DNA of 64,000 nucleotides, taken from Pseudomonas azotoformans (GTDB taxonomy: Bacteria > Pseudomonadota > Gammaproteobacteria > Pseudomonadales > Pseudomonadaceae). Under the pieces are notes generated by a model, which worked only from the letters and a program-made list of their open reading frames with translations, was not told the origin of the DNA and made no database searches. Below, in pieces: positions 1-9,600 of this stretch (the first letter of the stretch is position 1; the number at the start of each line of letters is the position of its first letter). The stretch spans positions 4,882,501 through 4,946,500 of the forward strand of contig NZ_LT629702.1 in assembly GCF_900103345.1 (NCBI RefSeq), given 5' to 3'. A program made the position numbers and the translations under genes.

Positions 1-562
<562 letters not shown>

Positions 563-715
563 ATAACACCCAAGCAATTTGACTACTCTAACGAGCATCA
601 GATTGCGGTGTGTGAAGACGAAATGAACCGAAAGTTCGACGCTCACAAAGCACCGAAAGCTGTCACATACCCAATTTGCTGAAGCGAGGCATAAGCCACG
701 ACTCGGTACCCGAAT

Positions 716-835
716 TTCTTGACGACCATAGAGCATTGGAACCACCTGATCCCATCCCGAACTCAGTAGTGAAACGATGCATCGCCGATGGTAGTGTGGG
801 GTTTCCCCATGTGAGAGTAGGTCATCGTCAAGATT
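716..835 (+). rRNA. rrf: 5S ribosomal RNA, copy 1
   Basis: This is a 120-nt unit whose ends pair (TCTTGACGACC with GTCATCGTCAAGA) and whose body holds the conserved ACCACCTGATCCCATCCCGA segment of Pseudomonas 5S RNA. It is followed at once by a terminator. It differs from the second copy at one base: T at 767, C at 992. Confidence 0.97.
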
Positions 836-844
836 AAATTCCAG

Positions 845-880
845 AACCCCTGATTGCTAACGCAATCAGGGGTTTTGTTT
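845..880 (+). terminator. Rho-independent terminator after 5S copy 1
   Basis: A 12-bp perfect stem (845-856 with 863-874) has the loop CTAACG and a T-rich tail. It lies directly behind the first 5S gene and would end or attenuate the rRNA transcript before the second 5S copy. Confidence 0.92.
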
Positions 881-940
881 ATGTAGAAGTCCATGAATTT
901 CACCGGCACGTTGCTAACCCAACGGTCCGGTACACAGAAT

Positions 941-1060
941 TTCTTGACGACCATAGAGCATTGGAACCACCTGATCCCATCCCGAACTCAGCAGTGAAAC
1001 GATGCATCGCCGATGGTAGTGTGGGGTTTCCCCATGTGAGAGTAGGTCATCGTCAAGATT
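941..1060 (+). rRNA. rrf: 5S ribosomal RNA, copy 2
   Basis: A second full-length 5S gene lies 225 bp downstream of the first and is identical except for C at 992. The start and end pair as in copy 1. The short upstream match (GAATTTCTTGACG) suggests a tandem duplication of the 5S unit with its terminator. Extra tandem 5S genes at the end of one rRNA operon are known in pseudomonads. Confidence 0.97.
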
Positions 1061-1068
1061 GAATTCCG

Positions 1069-1102
1069 AAACCCCTGTCTGCTAACGCAGACAGGGGTTT
1101 TG
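1069..1102 (+). terminator. Rho-independent terminator after 5S copy 2
   Basis: A 13-bp stem (1069-1081 with 1088-1100) keeps the loop CTAACG of the first terminator. The stem bases differ from copy 1 (CTGTCTG against CTGATTG) but both arms changed together, so pairing is kept. Confidence 0.92.
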
Positions 1103-1126
1103 TCGTTTGGGGCTATAAGTCGCCAC

Positions 1127-1134
1127 AATTTGTA
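1127..1134. repeat. Target-site duplication, left copy
   Basis: The octamer AATTTGTA abuts the left end of the IS66 element and recurs exactly at 4048-4055 against the right end. An intact duplication means this copy inserted here and has not since recombined. Confidence 0.93.
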
Positions 1135-1182
1135 GTAAGCGTCTGCTAATCACACCTTGCAACCTCAGGCCTGAGGCTGGGG

Positions 1183-1689
1183 CTACTCCTTGGATAAAAA
1201 CCGTTCGGTGATCATCGCCACCGCCTGCGCAGGAGACGTCAAAGCTGTGTCTATCTTAAACGGAGCGTCTTCCCACGCCTCGTATTCATGATCCAGTACT
1301 GACTGCCAGGTTGGTGGAGTCAGCCCAGGAATATCGATCTTTCTGGTTTCTACCCGACGCTGGTGTTCATGTTTATCAGAGCAGATCACTTGGACGTTCA
1401 CTAATGGAGCACCAGAGCGTGTGGCGATTTCGCTCCATGCCTTTCGGCTTTCGAATACTGGGTTAACACAGTCAACTATGACCGTGCTCCCAAAACGAAG
1501 ATTGCTTAGAGCAAGCTCATTGGCGACCATGTACCCGCTCCGTCCTACGTCTTGTGCAAGAGCACCGGAGTCTCGAATAGCCTGCTCAATCGTGTCGATC
1601 CGCAGATACAAGGCACTTGTTCTGGCGGCAAGGTCGCATGCAATAGTCGTTTTTCCGGTACCTGGAAGACCGCTGAAAACAATGAGCAT
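1183..1689 (-). CDS. P-loop kinase / AAA_33-type ATPase carried by the IS66 element
   Basis: The 168-aa protein begins with a hydrophobic strand and a Walker A loop, GLPGTGKTT (residues 7-15), typical of small nucleoside- or zeta-toxin-like kinases (AAA_33). A later VIVDCVN strand is a likely Walker B equivalent. The substrate cannot be read from the sequence. The ATG lies 22 nt behind the tnpC stop with AAGGA about 6 nt upstream, so it is probably expressed from the transposase transcript. It sits 48 bp from the left end of the element, inside the terminal repeats, and is therefore cargo. It could be a resistance-type phosphotransferase, a toxin-like kinase or a helper of transposition; nothing here decides between these. 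Confidence 0.85.
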   Translation of the reverse strand: MLIVFSGLPGTGKTTIACDLAARTSALYLRIDTIEQAIRDSGALAQDVGRSGYMVANELALSNLRFGSTVIVDCVNPVFESRKAWSEIATRSGAPLVNVQVICSDKHEHQRRVETRKIDIPGLTPPTWQSVLDHEYEAWEDAPFKIDTALTSPAQAVAMITERFLSKE

Positions 1690-1711
1690 TCTATGTCCTT
1701 AGGTTAGTGAG

Positions 1712-3247
1712 TTAACCCAGTCTAGGTGGCTGCCAGTTATGCGGTAGCAACTGGTCCACTTCACTCGCCCGCTGTGTCGGCAGCTGCGTGAGAACGTCCT
1801 TCAAAAAAGCATACGGATCATGCCCATTCAACCGCGCTGACTGGATCAAACTCATGATCGCTGCCGCTCGTTTGCCACTGCGCAGAGACCCGGCGAACAA
1901 CCAATTGGAGCGCCCAAGCGCCCATGGCCGGATCGTGTTCTCCACCGGGTTGTTATCGATGGGCACAGCCCCATCATCTAGGTAGCGCGTCAGCGCTACC
2001 CAGCGTTTCAGGTTGTAATCCAGTGCCCTGGCCGTGGCCGACCCTTCGGGCACAAGTGCGCGCTGAGCCAGCATCCACTCATGCAACTTTTCAGCGATGG
2101 GCACCGCCATTTCTTGGCGTAATCGCCAGCGATCTTCATCGCTCATATCCTTGGCCTGCCGTTCGACTTCGTACAGCCCGCCGATGGAGTGCAGCGCCTG
2201 CTCCGCCAACTGGCTTTTGTTCGTCACATGCAGGTCGAAGAACTTGCGCCGGGCATGTGCCATGCAGCCGATTTCGGTGATGCCCTGCTCGAAGCCAGCT
2301 TTGTAGCCTGCGAAGTCATCGCACACCAGCTTGCCGTTCCAAGTGCCCAGGAAGCTACGCGCATGTTCGCCGGCACGGCTGGGGCTGAAGTCGTAGACCA
2401 CCGCTTTCAGTGCCGAGAACGGTGTCGTGCAGTAGGCCCAGACGTATGCTCGATGGGTTTTCTTTTCGCCCGGTGCCAGCATCTGCACCGGTGTTTCGTC
2501 AGCATGGACGACTTGCTGAGCCAGCACGGCTTCGCGCAGTGCATCTACCAGCGGTTGCAGTTGTACGCCGGTTTGACCGACCCACTGAGCCAGCGTCGAA
2601 CGCGGGATCGCCAGTCCCGCACGGCCGAAGATTTTTTCCTGCCGGTACAGCGGAAGATGGTCGGCGAACTTGGCCACCATTACGTGGGCCAACAAGCCGG
2701 CGGTGGGGATACCCTTATCGATCACCTGTGCCGGTACCGGTGCCTGGATCAGTGTTTCGCACTGACGGCAGGCCCACTTGCCACGTACATGTTGCTCAAC
2801 CGTGAACACGCCGGGCGTGTAATCCAGCTTCTCGCTGACGTCTTCGCCGATGCGCTGAAGTTGGCAGCCGCAAGCACATTCAGTGCTCTCCGGCTCATGA
2901 TGAATGACGGTACGAGGAAACTGCGGTGGCAACGCTGCACGCTTGGGTTGTTGGCGTGGCTCGTCCGGTGCCGGAGCGGGACGAAGTGCTTTCAACTCCG
3001 CGTCGATGGCTTCGAGGTCGGTGTTGAGCAAGTCATCCAGCAAGCTGCCTTGCGCCGGACTGATCTGCTCACTGCGCTTGGCAAACTTGTGGCGTTTAAG
3101 GATCGCGATTTCGTGAGAGAGCTGCTCGATGATCGTCTCGTCACGATGGATCTTTCGGCCCATGGTGTCGACCTTCGACAGCAACTGCGCAGCGAGTGCG
3201 CGCAGTTGATCGGGCGTCATTTGGTCGAGATTGGGCGTGGAAGTCAT
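1712..3247 (-). CDS. tnpC: IS66 family transposase TnpC
   Basis: The 511-aa DDE transposase starts at the ATG at 3247; an upstream in-frame start at 3274 would add nine unlikely residues. In order it has an N-terminal helical region (about 1-75), a proline-rich linker, a zinc-ribbon-like CACGC...CRQC region (about 123-163) and the catalytic core. Candidate acidic residues are D250 in HADET, D310/D311 in CDDFAGYK and E436 in DNNPVENTIRP, the usual IS66 signature. The length is normal for the family and no internal stop is seen. It is the third gene of the tnpA-tnpB-tnpC set and is followed by the cargo kinase. Confidence 0.95.
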   Translation of the reverse strand: MTSTPNLDQMTPDQLRALAAQLLSKVDTMGRKIHRDETIIEQLSHEIAILKRHKFAKRSEQISPAQGSLLDDLLNTDLEAIDAELKALRPAPAPDEPRQQPKRAALPPQFPRTVIHHEPESTECACGCQLQRIGEDVSEKLDYTPGVFTVEQHVRGKWACRQCETLIQAPVPAQVIDKGIPTAGLLAHVMVAKFADHLPLYRQEKIFGRAGLAIPRSTLAQWVGQTGVQLQPLVDALREAVLAQQVVHADETPVQMLAPGEKKTHRAYVWAYCTTPFSALKAVVYDFSPSRAGEHARSFLGTWNGKLVCDDFAGYKAGFEQGITEIGCMAHARRKFFDLHVTNKSQLAEQALHSIGGLYEVERQAKDMSDEDRWRLRQEMAVPIAEKLHEWMLAQRALVPEGSATARALDYNLKRWVALTRYLDDGAVPIDNNPVENTIRPWALGRSNWLFAGSLRSGKRAAAIMSLIQSARLNGHDPYAFLKDVLTQLPTQRASEVDQLLPHNWQPPRLG

Positions 3248-3297
3248 GCCGTGGATTTTACCAAAGCCGCCCACCCGACACAGCTAAAAGACCCGAT

Positions 3298-3633
3298 TCA
3301 GAGCAACGTAATTACGCCGTTAGCACCCACCCGCTGCCAAGGCAGGCCCACAACCAGCGCCTGAAGTTGCTCTGCGTCGAGTTCAACTTCGTGGCCTCGA
3401 TACGTGCCAGGCCAATGGAATTTGCCCTGGTTCAGGCGGCGTGCGGCCAGCCAGATACCCACACCGTCGTGCACGAGTACTTTCATCCGATTGGCGCGGC
3501 GGTTGGCGAACAGATAAGCGCAGTGCGGCTTCGCCGCACCGAACACCGCGATCACACGGGCAAGGGCAGTTTCGGTGCCAGCGCGCATGTCCATAGGCTC
3601 AGTGGCGAGCTAGATGGCGTCGATGCGAATCAT
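3298..3633 (-). pseudogene. tnpB: IS66 accessory protein TnpB, interrupted by an amber codon
   Basis: The expected start is the ATG at 3633, which overlaps the tnpA stop as ATGA, the usual coupled arrangement. Codons 1-7 read MIRIDAI, then codon 8 (3612-3610) is TAG where family members as I remember them have TGG (Trp). The frame is then open to 3298. Re-initiation is possible at the ATG at 3594, giving a 98-aa product starting MDMRAG and lacking the first 13 residues. The rest shows the conserved TnpB sequence (YLFANRRANRMKVLVHDG, GKFHWPG). TnpB is needed for efficient transposition in studied IS66 elements, so this copy may be crippled unless the stop is read through or re-initiation works. 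Confidence 0.88.
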
Positions 3634-3947
3634 TGGGAGAGGCTGCGGATAAAGCGGGCGCAGCCTTCCGGGTCGGAGATGGGCCATTTGACCGTGATGG
3701 CTTGGCCGCCCAGCGGCAATGCAATAACCACCGCCTCATCAGCGGGCCGCTTGGGCATGGGGTGCAATGGTACGAATGCCGGAAGTGGAGCGACCGCCTT
3801 GTCGCGGTATAGCGGCAGCCACTTGCGGATAACGTTGGCGTTGATGCCATGGCTGATGGCGACGCTGGAAAGTGAGGCTCCAGGTTGCAGGCATTCCTGC
3901 ACGACCTGGGCTTTGAAGGGCTTCGGGTAAGAGCTTCGTTGGCGCAT
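3630..3947 (-). CDS. tnpA: IS66 accessory protein TnpA (helix-turn-helix)
   Basis: The 105-aa protein has an N-terminal transposase_8-type helix-turn-helix (SSYPKPFKAQVVQECLQP through ANVIRKWLPLYR, about residues 5-48). It is the first gene of the IS66 operon, 100 bp inside the right end. Its TGA overlaps the tnpB start as ATGA, indicating translational coupling. The length and the conserved C-terminal half (VVIALPLGGQAITVKWP) are normal for the family. Confidence 0.93.
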   Translation of the reverse strand: MRQRSSYPKPFKAQVVQECLQPGASLSSVAISHGINANVIRKWLPLYRDKAVAPLPAFVPLHPMPKRPADEAVVIALPLGGQAITVKWPISDPEGCARFIRSLSQ

Positions 3948-4047
3948 GGAAATCCTGGCGATAAGGGTGATCGCGTCCGCTTAAAAATAGACGGACAACA
4001 TCGCCCTTAATGCTGGGGTTCGGAAGGTGTGTTCACCGGCCCCTTAC

Positions 4048-4055
4048 AATTTGTA
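4048..4055. repeat. Target-site duplication, right copy
   Basis: The octamer AATTTGTA follows the terminal CTTAC of the IS66 element and matches the left copy at 1127-1134. Confidence 0.93.
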
Positions 4056-4122
4056 GTCTCCTCACACAAGCCTACCGCTGGTCAGTTTCCTGCTTAAAAG
4101 TCAGAAACGTCCCACAATTTTC

Positions 4123-4149
4123 TAAGCTTTGCCGCGGCTTGGCCGAAAG
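4123..4149 (+). promoter_or_regulatory. Possible FliA (sigma-28) promoter of the chemoreceptor gene
   Basis: TAAG (4123-4126) is followed after exactly 15 bp by GCCGAAAG (4142-4149). The flagellar sigma consensus is TAAA-N15-GCCGATAA, so 3 of 4 and 6 of 8 positions match with the right spacing. It lies about 110 bp before the chemoreceptor start and downstream of the IS66 insertion, so the insertion would not cut it off. This is a motif match only. Confidence 0.45.
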
Positions 4150-4262
4150 CCTGACGAGCCATGCGTGCACCGAAATAGAGCGGCCCCAGAAGCTGCCTAT
4201 ACCGTTACATGGAATGTTCCACTCGGCACGCTCACCCCCCTTTGGCAAAAGAAGTCGATGAA

Positions 4263-6143
4263 ATGAATCTCAAGTTCAGTCATAAAATTCTGTTGGCCGC
4301 GTCAGGCGTTGTGGTTCTAGCCTTCGCGTTATTCACCCTCTACAACGACTACCTGCAGCGCAGCACGATCAAGCAGAACCTGGAGTCGTCCATCCAGCAA
4401 TCCGGTGAACTCACTGCCAGCAGTGTGCAGAACTGGCTTAGTGGCCGAATATTGGTACTCGAAAGCCTTACGCAAAACGTTGCTCACCAAGGCAGTGGTG
4501 CCGACCTTCCTGGCCTGGTTGATCAGCCTGCGTTCACTGATAACTTCCAGTTCACCTATGTTGGCCAAACCAACGGTGTGTTTACCCAACGTCCTGACGC
4601 AAAAATGCCCGATGGCTACGACCCCCGTCAGCGTCCCTGGTACAAACAGGCAGTAGCTGCAGATAAGCCCATGCTCACGCCACCCTATATGGCAGCGGTA
4701 GGTGGGCAGATCGTGACCATCGCCATGCCGGTGAAAAAGAACGGCGAGTTGCTCGGTGTGGTCGGCGGTGACCTGAGCCTGCAGACCTTGGTGAAGATCA
4801 TCAACTCGGTGGACTTTGGCGGTATTGGCCATGCGTTCCTGGTCAGCGGCGATGGGCAAGTCATCGTCAGTCCCGATCAGGACCAGGTGATGAAAAACCT
4901 CAAGGACATCTACCCCGGCACCCAAGTGCGCATTGAGAAGTTCAGCCAGGATGTTGTTCTCAATGGCCAGGACCGCATCCTGTCATTCACGCCTATTAGC
5001 GGCTTGCCTGGCGCAGATTGGTATATCGGCCTGTCGATTGATAAAGACAAAGCCTACGCACCACTGGGCAATTTCCGGACATCCGCCTTAATTGCCATGT
5101 TGATCGCTGTGGTTGCGATTGCCGTGCTCCTGAGCTTGTTGATTCAAGTTTTGCTGCGACCCCTGACCACTATGGGCGTGGCGATGCAGGATATCGCCCA
5201 GGGCGAGGGTGACCTGACCCGTCGTCTGGCGGTCACCAGCAAGGACGAATTTGGTGAAGTCGGCAGTGCATTCAATCAATTCGTAGAGCGCATCCATGCG
5301 TCGATTTCGGAAGTGTCCTCGGCTACCCGCCAGGTGCATGACTTGTCCCAACGTGTGATGGCTTCGTCCAATGCCTCAATCGTCGGTTCCGACGAGCAAA
5401 GCGCGCGCACTAACAGCGTCGCCGCAGCGATCAATGAATTGGGTGCCGCCACTCAGGAAATCGCACGTAACGCCGCCGATGCGTCACAACACGCCAGTGG
5501 TGCCAGCGAGCAGGCCGATGATGGCCGCAAAGTGGTCGAGCAGACCATCCTTGCCATGTCTGAGTTGTCGCAGAAGATCAGCTTGTCCTGCACCCAGATC
5601 GAGACCCTGAACGCCAGCACCGACAACATTGGTCACATCCTTGATGTGATCAAAGGCATCTCCCAGCAAACCAACTTGCTGGCGCTTAACGCTGCCATCG
5701 AGGCGGCCCGTGCCGGTGAGGCCGGGCGAGGCTTTGCGGTGGTCGCCGACGAGGTACGTAACCTGGCTCACCGCACTCAGGAGTCGGCCGAGGAGATCCA
5801 CAAAATGATCACTTCGCTGCAAGTAGGCTCGCGCGAAGCGGTGACCACCATGAACGCCAGCCAGGCCTCCAGCGAAGAAAGCGTAGAGGTCGCGAACCAG
5901 GCAGGTGAGCGCCTGGTCAGCGTGACCCAGCGAATCGTTGAGATCGACGGCATGAACCAATCTGTCGCAGCCGCTACCGAAGAACAGACGGCTGTGGTGG
6001 AAACCCTCAATGTGGATATCAACCAGATCAATTTGCTGAACCAGCAGGGAGTAGCCAATCTCAATGAAACCCTGAAGGATTGCGATGCCCTGTCGCAGCA
6101 GGCCAATCGTTTGAAGCAACTGGTCGATAGCTTCAAGATCTGA
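4263..6143 (+). CDS. Methyl-accepting chemotaxis protein with dCache_1 amino-acid-type sensor
   Basis: The 626-aa inner-membrane chemoreceptor starts at the ATG at 4263; an upstream in-frame ATG at 4209 would place 18 polar residues before the first membrane helix. Helix 1 is at about 9-27, the periplasmic double-Cache domain at about 30-270, helix 2 at about 275-297, then HAMP and the cytoplasmic signalling hairpin with tip [19 protein letters not shown]. The sensor shows Y119, R124, W126, Y127, Y142 and D170, spaced like the amino-acid binding motif (Y-x4-R-x-W-Y...Y...D) of PctA-type receptors. L-amino-acid sensing is therefore the likely role; the exact ligands are unknown. It is monocistronic and convergent with the pvf operon. 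Confidence 0.92.
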   Translation: MNLKFSHKILLAASGVVVLAFALFTLYNDYLQRSTIKQNLESSIQQSGELTASSVQNWLSGRILVLESLTQNVAHQGSGADLPGLVDQPAFTDNFQFTYVGQTNGVFTQRPDAKMPDGYDPRQRPWYKQAVAADKPMLTPPYMAAVGGQIVTIAMPVKKNGELLGVVGGDLSLQTLVKIINSVDFGGIGHAFLVSGDGQVIVSPDQDQVMKNLKDIYPGTQVRIEKFSQDVVLNGQDRILSFTPISGLPGADWYIGLSIDKDKAYAPLGNFRTSALIAMLIAVVAIAVLLSLLIQVLLRPLTTMGVAMQDIAQGEGDLTRRLAVTSKDEFGEVGSAFNQFVERIHASISEVSSATRQVHDLSQRVMASSNASIVGSDEQSARTNSVAAAINELGAATQEIARNAADASQHASGASEQADDGRKVVEQTILAMSELSQKISLSCTQIETLNASTDNIGHILDVIKGISQQTNLLALNAAIEAARAGEAGRGFAVVADEVRNLAHRTQESAEEIHKMITSLQVGSREAVTTMNASQASSEESVEVANQAGERLVSVTQRIVEIDGMNQSVAAATEEQTAVVETLNVDINQINLLNQQGVANLNETLKDCDALSQQANRLKQLVDSFKI

Positions 6144-6157
6144 CCCGCTGATTCAAC

Positions 6158-6185
6158 GGCAGGGGCGCATCGCTTCGCTCCTGCC
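6158..6185. terminator. Probable bidirectional terminator between chemoreceptor and pvfD
   Basis: A 10-bp stem with one G-U type mismatch (6158-6167 GGCAGGGGCG with 6176-6185 CGCTCCTGCC) fills the 44-bp gap between two convergent genes. There is no long T-run, so its strength is uncertain. Confidence 0.5.
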
Positions 6186-6187
6186 AC

Positions 6188-6646
6188 TTAGCTGAGCATT
6201 CGACGGACATTGTCCAGGGCGCTGTTGGCGAAGCTCTGCACAAACTGTTCAAACCCTGCGCTCGCCCTCTCTGTGGGCTCTGTAATAATTGTCCACATCA
6301 CCTTGGAGCGCTTCGCTTCAAGTGCTTCCACTTGGATCGCCGCCCATAGTCTGGCCACGCCCAGGGTGTTGTAGATCGTGGTCCAAGTCATGTGCATGGC
6401 CTGCTCGTCCCGGCTATTGAGTTGCTCCACTACACGATTGCCATCGCGGAAGAATTTTGTCCGCAAGGCGCCCACGCCTGAGCCCATCATTTCGATATGG
6501 CTCAATTCCGGAATGAACGCATCGAAGCCGGAAAATTGCCCTACCATGCCCCACAGGCGAGAGGCTGAGCAGCTGACCACGACAGACGCCACTATCGGCA
6601 GGGCAGTCGGATTGCGGATTAACGTATCGGGTTGCAGCAGTTTCAT
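6188..6646 (-). CDS. pvfD: SRPBCC-family (polyketide cyclase-like) protein, PvfD/MgoD
   Basis: The 152-aa cytosolic protein looks like the SRPBCC/START-like fold: an N-terminal strand, then VVVSCSASRLWGMVGQFSGF (helix-grip start) and a long C-terminal helix. It is the last gene of the four-gene operon, 18 nt behind the NRPS gene, with AGGA upstream of the ATG. In the mgo operon of P. syringae and the pvf operon of P. entomophila the same position is held by a polyketide-cyclase-like protein. Its chemical role is not obvious from the sequence. The assignment rests mainly on operon order plus fold signature. Confidence 0.8.
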   Translation of the reverse strand: MKLLQPDTLIRNPTALPIVASVVVSCSASRLWGMVGQFSGFDAFIPELSHIEMMGSGVGALRTKFFRDGNRVVEQLNSRDEQAMHMTWTTIYNTLGVARLWAAIQVEALEAKRSKVMWTIITEPTERASAGFEQFVQSFANSALDNVRRMLS

Positions 6647-6664
6647 GAGGTTGTCCTGGGGTAT

Positions 6665-9600
6665 TCAAAGAAAGTCGATGGCCTTGAGGTAATTAAAGCC
6701 TTTGCTCAACAGTGCCGTGTCCTTTGCGGGGTAGTGTTCACCCATCCGCTGGACACCTTCACGGGCGTTGTCGTAACGAATCATCGAAGTGTCACCGATG
6801 TCTTCGTCGAGGCGGTCGAGGTAAAAGCCGAGCACGCCAAACAGTGCGTTGTCCTGGCTTACCGTTCGCAGCGCCTGCTGCCATTGCGCGATGCCCACCC
6901 GCCTGAAGCGATGGCCCGCTCGACTGAACGCATCCAGGTAGTGCGTCCAGCTCAACGGTTGTGGGTTATGCAGGTTGAACACACTCCGGCTGGCTTGAAA
7001 GCGGGTGCTGTGGAATGCAATGAAGCGAGCCAGAAAGTCCACCGGCATCAAGTCGAAGTTCAGTGCCAACCGGGGCAGCAGGCCCAGCTGCAGTGACCCC
7101 TTGAGCATCAGCATCAGACGATTTTTCTGCGGCTGGCACACACCGTTCTGGCTGTTGAAGCTGATATTGCCGGGACGATGGATATTGACCCAGGCACCGC
7201 GCTCCACTGCATACCCCAATTGCCGCTCCGCGACCCATTTGGACAGGTTGTAACCATTCTTGATGTACAGCGGCAACGTGGTAGAGGCGGGCGCTTCGAG
7301 GACATAGCCCTGCGAGTCGATACTGCTCGAGGCCGACAGTGTCGAGACAAAGTTGAGGACCTTCTTGCGGTGGGTCTCACACAGGCGCAGGCATTCGCGT
7401 ATGGGATCAACGTTGTCCTGCTTCAGTGACGCATAGTCCATCACATGATTGACCCGCGCCGCGTTGTGGACCAGCACGCCGAAGTCTCTGGCGAGAGTCT
7501 CATACACAACTTCAACCAGGCCCAATCGAGGCTGGCTGATATCGGCTGCATATACCTGCACCCGGCTCAAGTCCAGATGCTCCAGGCGGTACTCATGCAA
7601 CGCCTGAAGGAACCGTACCATCGGCAGTTGACCCGGCTCCTCACGTACCAGGCACGCCACCTCGGTTGCCCCAGCGGCCAGTAATGCCTCGACGATATGG
7701 ACACCGACAAAGCTGTTGGCTCCGGTCACGATCACTTTGTGCGGATCACCAGCGCGGTCCTCGGGCAGTGTATCGAGCTCCCACTCCCATTGAGCATCAC
7801 GAACCGCCTGGCCGGACACGGCATCGGGTCGTTCACCGTTCTCCACCAACCTTGCGAGCGTGCGAATCGTCGGAACTTCAATAAAGTGACTCAACACGAA
7901 GCTACGGCCGAACTGCTCGCGAACACGCAGCAACAAGGTCGATAGCAAAATCGAATGCCCGCCGAGATCGAAGAAGCTCTGGTCAATAGACAGATCACCT
8001 GCGGGCAACGTCAGCAGCTCGCTCCACAAGTGGGTCAACTGAACGTGAAGTGGAGTTTTTTCAGCACTGCCGGCAGCCTGCAAAACAGACTGGATTGGTA
8101 GTGCCAGCAATGCCTTCCGGTCGACTTTGCCGTTACCGGAACACGGCAGGTGTGGCAACACCTCCCAGAAGCCCGGTCGCATGTAGTCTGGCAGCCATTG
8201 CCGTGCATGGCACTGCAGGGCGGCTACGCTAGCGTCTGGTTCAGGCTGGGCGACATAACAGCGAATCCTGCTGTTGCGGTCAATCACCACTGCCACCTGG
8301 CGATACAGCCGACTATTACGCAGGCATTGTTCAATCTCCTGCGGCTCGACCCGAAACCCGCGGACTTTCACTTGGTCATCACGCCGCCCACCCAGCACGA
8401 TCCCGTCGGCGGTCCATCGTGCCAGGTCGCCACTGCGGTAGGCCCGCAATGGCTGACTTCCTGGTATGGCCAGTTCCACGAAAGGACTGGCAGGCGGTTG
8501 CGGCGTGCCCACATACCCCAGGCTGACTCCGGGGCCGACGATGTATACCTCACCCATCACCTCTTCATCCACCGGTTGCAGAGTGTCATCGAGGATCAGC
8601 ACCTGGCTGTTGGCAATGGGGTAACCGAGGTTGCTGTTACAGTCACCGGGGTGCAGTGTCCGATGGGTGGCCAGCACTGTGGTCTCCGTGGGCCCGTACA
8701 GGTTGTGAAACCGGCACTGCCCTGCCAGTCGTTCGATGACATGGGGTTCGCACACATCGCCGCCGGTCAACAAGTGCGTCAGGCCCAGTGGTTGATCCAG
8801 CGGCAAAATGCTCAACAGCGCAGGCGGCAAGAAGGCATGAGTGACGCGCTGCTGGCGGAGCAAATCCAACAGTTGCTCAGGGGCACGCCGTTGCTCGGCA
8901 CTGGGGACGATCAACTCGGCACCCGCTATCAGGGCAGGGAATATATCGATCAGCGATGAGTCGAAGCTCAATGGCGAAAACTGCAAGACACGGCTCTGGT
9001 CATCCAGGTTCATACAGGACCTGAACCAGGCCGTGAAATGTGCCAGGTTTGCCTGGCTGAGCAGCACGCCCTTGGGCTGGCCTGTGGTGCCTGACGTAAA
9101 GAGCGTCATGCAGGGCGCGTCGGGGTGGGGACGGGCTGGCATCAACGCAAGCGTGAAGTCGACATGCCGAAGGTCAAGACGGGTGATATCCAGTGCAGTG
9201 AAGCGCGCTCGCAAAGGATGTTGGCCTGTGTCCAGTAACACGCGCGCCCCAGCGGTCTCGAGCATGACTTGATGGCGTTGTGGCGGGTGGTCCGGGCCCA
9301 GCGGCAGATACACCGCCCCACAGCCCAGCACTGCGAGGATACTGGCGTACAACTCGATGGATTTTTCAAGGCATACGCCGACCACGGATGGTGCTTGCGT
9401 CTTGCCCAACAAGGGGTGTAACTGTTGCTGGATCGTGAGGGCCTGGCTGTGCAGCTCGCGGTAAGTCACTACGCTGCCGGCGATCCTCAGCGCCGGTCGA
9501 TCAGCGAACCTATGGAGGCTTGCCTGCACCCGTTCGATCACGGGCACTCGGGCTTCGCGCAGTACGGCAGGGTCTTCGGTGTGGTTGAATCGATGGACAA

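Larger units (their letters stand above)
1135..4047 (-). mobile_element. Complete IS66-family element with a passenger kinase gene
   Basis: The element is 2913 bp and is bounded by GTAAG-type ends. The left end (1135-1160) and the reverse complement of the right end (4022-4047) match at 19 of 26 positions and share GTAAG and CACACCTT. The flanks carry an identical 8-bp duplication AATTTGTA (1127-1134 and 4048-4055), the duplication size expected for IS66. Inside, all on the minus strand, are tnpA, tnpB, tnpC and a P-loop kinase gene 22 bp behind tnpC. The kinase lies within the terminal repeats, so it moves with the element. tnpB carries a nonsense codon, so autonomous mobility may be impaired. 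The site is between the 5S terminator and the chemoreceptor gene. Confidence 0.93.

Noticed and set aside
563..715. tRNA between 23S and 5S
   Set aside because: No cloverleaf or T-loop signature (GGTTCGAATCC type) is visible in this spacer.
2189..3364. Plus-strand open frame within the IS66 transposase region
   Set aside because: Antisense to tnpC, which shows an intact DDE signature and usual operon structure.
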